9,370 bases of DNA from JBPBPI01 sp050954885. GTDB taxonomy: Bacteria > Pseudomonadota > Alphaproteobacteria > Caedimonadales > Caedimonadaceae. How positions within the stretch are numbered: position 1 is the stretch's first letter; every line of letters starts with the position of its first letter. Positions 6,777 to 9,370 of this stretch are shown in pieces. The notes beneath the pieces were generated by a model that worked only from the letters and a program-made list of their open reading frames with translations, was not told the DNA's origin and did not search any database. The DNA is taken from positions 1-9,370 of the forward strand of contig JBPBPI010000190.1 in NCBI GenBank assembly GCA_050954885.1, given 5' to 3'. The translations under genes and the position numbers were made by a program.

Positions 6777-6836
6777 AAAATTTCCATATTTCAGTATCTT
6801 TTAAATTTAAACAAAAGAAGAAAATATGGAAATTTT
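6777..6836. repeat. long inverted repeat downstream of the LRR gene
   Basis: AAAATTTCCATATTT at 6777-6791 is perfectly complementary to AAATATGGAAATTTT at 6822-6836: a 15-bp stem with a 30-base loop. The loop itself contains a palindrome (TTTAAATTTAAA at 6800-6811). It begins 33 bases after the LRR stop. It has no T run after it, since the following bases are GCTCTTACTC, so it is not a classic terminator, although the stem ends in TTTT. It may act as a 3' mRNA hairpin, or be the relic of a small mobile repeat. Nothing else is seen in 6745-7031: short ORFs there have at most 14 codons. Confidence 0.6.
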
Positions 6837-7031
6837 GCTCTTACTCACTACATTTTGTCATTTTTAGTATTTTACCTTTGTCACCATTCAGCAAATAGTT
6901 ACAAAAAAGATAATGGCTCTTTATAACTTAGATAAAAGGGAGTGGTTAATTATATAGGAATTATATTGTTTTCTAAGACTAGATCCTTATAATAAATTTT
7001 AATTTTAAATGTTAGAAACAGACTTAATTTT

Positions 7032-7490
7032 ATGATCCGAAAAATACCTGTCCTGATCACAGCCTTGCCTCACGCGAGAGATTTACCTTATCCAACTTAT
7101 GCAACTTCTGAAAGTGCAGGGGTTGATCTTCAAGCTGCCATTAAAAATCCAATTTATCTTCAGCCAGGATCACGTCATTTAATTCCCACAGGGATTTATA
7201 TTGAAATCCCTGTGGGTTACGAAGGGCAAATTCGATCCAGATCTGGCTTATCTCTCAATCATGGCGTGGTTGTATTAAATTCGCCTGGGACGATTGATTC
7301 TGATTACCGGGGTGAAATTAAAGTCGTGTTAATTAATTTGGGACAAGAAATATTTACGATTGAACGTGGTATGAGAATTGCTCAATTCGTCCTATCACCT
7401 TTGGTTCATATCATGTGGCATGAAATTTCTATTGATGAAATCACAGAAACCGCGCGTGGTGCTAAAGGATTTGGATCAACTGGAGTTTAA
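7032..7490 (+). CDS. dut: deoxyuridine 5'-triphosphate nucleotidohydrolase (dUTPase)
   Basis: Splits dUTP into dUMP and pyrophosphate in the cytoplasm, keeping uracil out of DNA and supplying dUMP for thymidylate synthesis. The 152 residues are the usual length of the homotrimeric family. All five motifs are present in order: SAGVDLQA (28-35), RSRSGLSL (68-75), GTIDSDYRGEI (86-96, with the metal/water-handling Asp), RGMRIAQFVL (112-121), and the C-terminal flexible arm RGAKGFGSTG (142-151), which closes over the nucleotide in the neighbouring subunit. It looks fully functional. The ATG at 7032 has no good Shine-Dalgarno sequence; the start is chosen because it gives the normal N-terminus. A gene for an exported SH3-like protein follows 34 bp later and probably shares the transcript. 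Confidence 0.96.
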   Translation: MIRKIPVLITALPHARDLPYPTYATSESAGVDLQAAIKNPIYLQPGSRHLIPTGIYIEIPVGYEGQIRSRSGLSLNHGVVVLNSPGTIDSDYRGEIKVVLINLGQEIFTIERGMRIAQFVLSPLVHIMWHEISIDEITETARGAKGFGSTGV

Positions 7491-7524
7491 AATTTTTTGC
7501 CGGTCTATAAAGAAAAATAACAAA

Positions 7525-8034
7525 ATGAATGGGAAAATATTTTTAAAAAATTGTTATAAAAACACTTTAATGTTGTTCTTTTGTCATTTTTTATTATTTC
7601 TGCATGTGTCATGGGCGGGTCAATCTTTACCACTGCCGCGTTTTGCCTCATTAAGATCTGAAGAGGTTAATTTGCGGGTAGGGCCGGGTTCGGAATATCC
7701 CATTGAATGGGTGTTCCGGTATGAAAAAATGCCGATTGAAATTGTACGAGAATTTGGACCCTGGCGTAAAATTCGTGATTTTGAAGGGGCAGAAGGATGG
7801 GTTCATCAAAGTATGCTCTCTGGCAAACGTATGGCTTTGATTACAGGATGTCATGTTATTTTACGTAAAAATCCTGATGAAAACGCCAAAGGAATGGCTT
7901 GTTTGAAAACCCACACATCAGGCAAACTTTTGGAATGTCAACATCAATGGTGCCGCATTCAAATTGAAAAGCATAAAGGGTGGTTATTGCGCACGCAAAT
8001 TTGGGGTGTTTATCCAACCGAGACTAAATTTTAA
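7525..8034 (+). CDS. exported SH3-like domain protein (alphaproteobacterial SH3_4 type)
   Basis: From the ATG at 7525 the protein has 169 residues. Residues 1-31 form a signal peptide: Lys-rich start, hydrophobic LMLFFCHFLLFLHV, likely cut after SWA. LPLPRFASLRSEEVNLRVGPG (36-55) opens a bacterial SH3-like domain, which continues with PIEWVFRYEKMPIEIV, WRKIRDFEGAEGWVHQSMLSG (to about 100). A second, looser SH3-like unit spans about 104-165 (VILRKNP...GWLLRTQIWGVYP), with Cys109, Cys126, Cys138 and Cys143. The wording VNLRVGPG...EGWVHQSMLSG is typical of the uncharacterised alphaproteobacterial family, thought to be periplasmic and perhaps to bind peptidoglycan or peptides. The frame stays open upstream into dut as far as an ATG at 7378, but that part overlaps dut out of frame and is not part of the protein. 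The stop is only 11 bp from the stop of the convergent zinc-finger gene. Confidence 0.85.
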   Translation: MNGKIFLKNCYKNTLMLFFCHFLLFLHVSWAGQSLPLPRFASLRSEEVNLRVGPGSEYPIEWVFRYEKMPIEIVREFGPWRKIRDFEGAEGWVHQSMLSGKRMALITGCHVILRKNPDENAKGMACLKTHTSGKLLECQHQWCRIQIEKHKGWLLRTQIWGVYPTETKF

Positions 8035-8045
8035 TATGCGCAAAT

Positions 8046-8432
8046 TTATAAATCTAAGCCAAGGTTTTTTTGTCGAACAAAGGTAGTGATTCCCCATATA
8101 ATAAATATAAGACCTTGAGCTGAAAAAATATAATCAATAAGACTAAATTCGTAATAATAAAAATTACATAGAGCGTAAAATATAAAAAATATTCCTAAAA
8201 GTATAATAAATAAAGGTGTTTTAGGAATTTTTTTGATTACTTTGCCATTTTTAATACCATAAATTTTTTTGCTGATACGATTTATTTCTTCTCGTTCCCA
8301 TACAATGTTATGACAAATCTCACTACATACCCGGCCATATTTAAAGTTTTGACCGCAATTATTACATAACCCTTTAAGACATCCGAGGCATAAAATAATC
8401 GATGGTTTTTCTTGATGGTTAAAACAATTCAT
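8046..8432 (-). CDS. B-box-type zinc-finger membrane protein, hypothetical
   Basis: Reads leftward, 128 residues. The N-terminal 42 residues hold a compact set of metal-binding residues: C3-x2-H6, C15-x2-C18, C23-x2-C26, C36 and C40/H41. The pattern (CxNH...CLGCLKGLCNNC...) resembles the small B-box-like fingers found at the start of many bacterial membrane proteins. A basic linker (about 50-71, KNGKVIKKIPK) leads to two membrane helices, about 73-91 (LFIILLGIFFIFYAL) and 102-118 (IFSAQGLIFIIWGI). The finger should face the cytoplasm by the positive-inside rule. Function is unknown; such fingers can mediate protein contacts. It is very AT-rich in codon use. It converges on the SH3-like gene with an 11-bp gap and no clear terminator between. 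A start at 8432 has GAAAGTGA as a weak ribosome site. Confidence 0.7.
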   Translation of the reverse strand: MNCFNHQEKPSIILCLGCLKGLCNNCGQNFKYGRVCSEICHNIVWEREEINRISKKIYGIKNGKVIKKIPKTPLFIILLGIFFIFYALCNFYYYEFSLIDYIFSAQGLIFIIWGITTFVRQKNLGLDL

Positions 8433-8449
8433 AATTCACTTTCATAATT

Positions 8450-8476
8450 TTGATATAATAATTCCTGAGTTGTCAA
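8450..8476 (-). promoter_or_regulatory. candidate promoter of the zinc-finger gene
   Basis: On the minus strand a perfect -35 hexamer TTGACA (8476-8471) is followed after 15 bases by TATCAA (8455-8450), which matches four of six -10 bases. The spacer is shorter than the ideal 17. The start codon at 8432 would follow a leader of about 10 bases. The -35 hexamer also lies inside one arm of an inverted repeat (8471-8481 with 8523-8532). Confidence 0.4.
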
Positions 8477-8556
8477 GGAAGAGAATAATAGAGTTTCATT
8501 GATGTATTGTTTAGAGACCTTGCTTCTTGACACTATTTGATAAGGTATTCAGTGTC
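8471..8556 (-). repeat. two overlapping, mutually exclusive inverted repeats
   Basis: In the leftward transcript three arms appear in order: GACACT (8556-8551), AGTGTCAAGAAG (8534-8523) and CTTCCTTGACA (8481-8471). Arm 1 can pair with the first six bases of arm 2. Arm 2 can instead pair with arm 3 for 10 bp with one bulged base. Both pairings use the same bases of arm 2 (8529-8532), so they exclude each other. Arm 1 lies in the last codons of the short ORF at 8533-8643 and arm 2 overlaps its TAG stop. Confidence 0.45.
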
Positions 8557-8643
8557 TTTTAAAAGAGCACGATTGGCAAAAACTTGATTGAAATTAAAAA
8601 ATGTTAAAATAAATAGAAATACAAATACAAATTTATAGAACAT
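8533..8643 (-). CDS. short ORF for a secreted micropeptide, or truncated remnant of an exported protein
   Basis: A 36-codon leftward ORF too short for ordinary gene callers. It begins MFYKFVFVFLFILTFF, continues to a small-residue end at QVFA, and then has only 13 residues (NRALLKDTEYLIK) before TAG. This is a complete signal peptide layout: a short Lys-containing start, an unbroken hydrophobic core, and Ala at -1 of the probable cut (residue 23). AAGGGA lies about 5-7 bases before the ATG, and a perfect TATAAT lies 28 bases upstream (8676-8671). Reading past the TAG in the same frame gives about 23 more codons to a TGA, so it could also be a gene decayed by a nonsense mutation. The zinc-finger gene follows 100 bp downstream on the same strand. 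No family recognised. Confidence 0.45.
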   Translation of the reverse strand: MFYKFVFVFLFILTFFNFNQVFANRALLKDTEYLIK

Positions 8644-8664
8644 CCGCGTCCCTTATGCTAATTT

Positions 8665-8696
8665 TTGGACATTATAACTAAAAAATTTAATAAAAT
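8665..8696 (+). promoter_or_regulatory. candidate promoter of rsmD
   Basis: TTGGAC (8665-8670) matches four to five bases of the -35 consensus. The -10 could be TAATAA at 8688-8693 (17-base spacer) or TAAAAT at 8691-8696 (better match, 20-base spacer). The gene must be started somewhere in this 74-bp divergent interval because the upstream gene and ORF face the other way. Confidence 0.3.
8671..8676 (-). promoter_or_regulatory. consensus -10 box (TATAAT) for the leftward short ORF
   Basis: Read on the minus strand this is an exact TATAAT, 28 bases before the ATG at 8643, leaving a leader of about 20 bases that carries AAGGGA. The -35 region at 17-18 bases (GTCATT/GGTCAT) is poor. It lies next to the TTGGAC of the opposite promoter, so the two divergent promoters would share DNA. 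Confidence 0.4.
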
Positions 8697-8717
8697 GACC
8701 TTTAAAAGTGATTTATA

Positions 8718-9323
8718 ATGATAATGCGTATTATTGCTGGTAAATGGCGTCGTTGTTTAATCAAAATGCCCGATTTGGGGATCACGCGACCGACGTCAGA
8801 TCGTCTGCGGGAGACAATTTTCAATGTCTTAAATGCCTATCTTTTAAAAAATAATCGCTCTTTTGAAGATATGAGGGTGGCTGATATTTTTGCAGGTTCA
8901 GGTGCTTTGGGGCTTGAAGCTTTGTCGCGGGGGGCCAAACAGGCAACCTTTATCGAACAAAATTATGCAGCCAGCCAAATCCTTCAACAGAATATTGCAA
9001 GTCTGCAAGCAAATTCTCAATGTCATTTAATTGTGGCCGATGCCTTTTCATTGGATGCCCCACAAGTACCTTATGATTTAATTTTTCTTGATCCCCCTTA
9101 CAGCCAAGGATTAATTGAACGCATGCTTGTGCGCCTTGAAGCACAAAAATGGTTGAGTCCTCAAGGCAGTGTGGTCATTGAAGCCAAAATAACAGACAAT
9201 GTTAAAATTTCTGATAATTGGCAAATTTATGACGATCGCACATCCGGTATTGCCGCTTTTTGGTTAATTTCCTTAAAAAAACCCGAGTTGCGTTTAAGGA
9301 TTCAAATTAAGGATGCTTTCTAA
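8718..9323 (+). CDS. rsmD: 16S rRNA (guanine(966)-N(2))-methyltransferase RsmD
   Basis: Methylates G966 (E. coli numbering) of 16S rRNA in the small subunit, using S-adenosylmethionine. It has 201 residues, the usual size. MRIIAGKWR at the start and TRPTSDRLRETIFN (23-36) are RsmD signatures. The SAM-binding motif I is VADIFAGSGALGLEALSRGA (54-73), followed by the acidic FIEQN (78-82), an ADAF segment (107-110) and the catalytic motif IV FLDPPYSQG (123-131), the D/N-PPY tetrad of base N-methyltransferases. Family proteins usually begin at the MRIIAG Met, which is the in-frame ATG at 8724; the ATG at 8718 is better placed relative to the AAGTGA upstream. The difference is two residues. The last 20 or so residues are basic and not conserved. 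It has no visible co-transcribed partner in the window. Confidence 0.95.
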   Translation: MIMRIIAGKWRRCLIKMPDLGITRPTSDRLRETIFNVLNAYLLKNNRSFEDMRVADIFAGSGALGLEALSRGAKQATFIEQNYAASQILQQNIASLQANSQCHLIVADAFSLDAPQVPYDLIFLDPPYSQGLIERMLVRLEAQKWLSPQGSVVIEAKITDNVKISDNWQIYDDRTSGIAAFWLISLKKPELRLRIQIKDAF

Positions 9324-9370
9324 TGATGGCTTATCATCTCTGAGTTGGTAATTGATCAATCCGGCCATCA
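9324..9370. other. 3' flank of rsmD with a terminal inverted repeat
   Basis: TGATGGC directly after the rsmD stop (9324-9330) is repeated in inverse as GCCATCA at 9364-9370, at the window edge. The spacing of 33 bases is long for a terminator and no T run is visible. The minus strand is open from the right edge to a TAA at 9294-9296 (about 25 codons), so the 3' end of a convergent gene is possible but unsupported. Confidence 0.25.

Noticed and set aside
6825..6866. 13-codon forward ORF starting inside the right arm of the inverted repeat (MEILLLLTTFCHF)
   Set aside because: Too short, no independent promoter, and no positive charge pattern of a signal peptide; probably chance.
7378..7524. 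Upstream extension of the SH3-like protein into dut
   Set aside because: It overlaps dut out of frame, and the signal peptide begins naturally at the ATG at 7525.
8527..8555. Forward promoter with a perfect TTGACA at 8527-8532
   Set aside because: At 16-18 bases downstream there is no -10-like hexamer (CAGTGT region), and no forward gene begins until 8718.
9294..9368. Leftward 24-residue open stretch at the right edge
   Set aside because: Too short to separate from chance; it would overlap the rsmD 3' end. Only sequence to the right could support it.
1..9370. tRNA, rRNA, CRISPR, IS element or riboswitch
   Set aside because: No tRNA-like cloverleaf with TTCGANNC and acceptor pairing, no regularly spaced repeats, no transposase motif and no recognisable riboswitch core were seen on either strand by eye.

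Overview
The window looks like part of the chromosome of an AT-rich alphaproteobacterium, probably a host-associated or intracellular one (Holosporales/Rickettsiales-like). This is an inference from four things: strongly AT-rich intergenic DNA, a GluRS with the SKRLG form of the class I signature loop, an exported SH3-like protein of the type common in Alphaproteobacteria, and exported LRR and low-complexity proteins among small housekeeping genes. No rRNA, tRNA, CRISPR array, transposase or phage gene was found.

Layout. The left end (1-1022) is accessory-like: a possible 3' end of a gene entering from the left, a leftward gene for an exported low-complexity protein, and about 320 bp of very AT-rich DNA. 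A small two-helix DUF378-type membrane protein follows (1071-1289), with a hairpin behind it. Next comes a core block: glutamyl-tRNA synthetase (gltX, 1447-2793) and cysteinyl-tRNA synthetase (cysS, 2820-4199), 26 bp apart and probably co-transcribed. A divergent member of the dicarboxylate/amino acid:cation symporter family (4291-5490) follows behind its own promoter. Then comes an exported leucine-rich-repeat protein (5602-6744), a gap with a long inverted repeat, and a dut-SH3 pair (7032-8034). A leftward zinc-finger membrane protein (8046-8432) runs tail-to-tail against the SH3 gene. The interval 8433-8717 contains an unexpected short leftward ORF with a near-perfect export signal, its own TATAAT box and a Shine-Dalgarno sequence. 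rsmD (8718-9323) ends the window.

How the genes relate. gltX, cysS, dut and rsmD are housekeeping functions (translation, dUTP removal, 16S rRNA methylation), with richer codon use and strong family motifs. The AT-richer genes (exported low-complexity protein, LRR protein, zinc-finger protein, micro-ORF) lie between them and look lineage-specific. They all point to the envelope or beyond it: four proteins here carry N-terminal signal peptides and three others are membrane proteins. No gene cluster is recognisable as a defence or secretion system.

The most interesting items are the 36-codon secreted peptide ORF, whose 3' end overlaps two mutually exclusive hairpins upstream of the zinc-finger gene; the transporter whose substrate and cation motifs are rewritten; and the LRR protein built from a roughly 55-residue double repeat.
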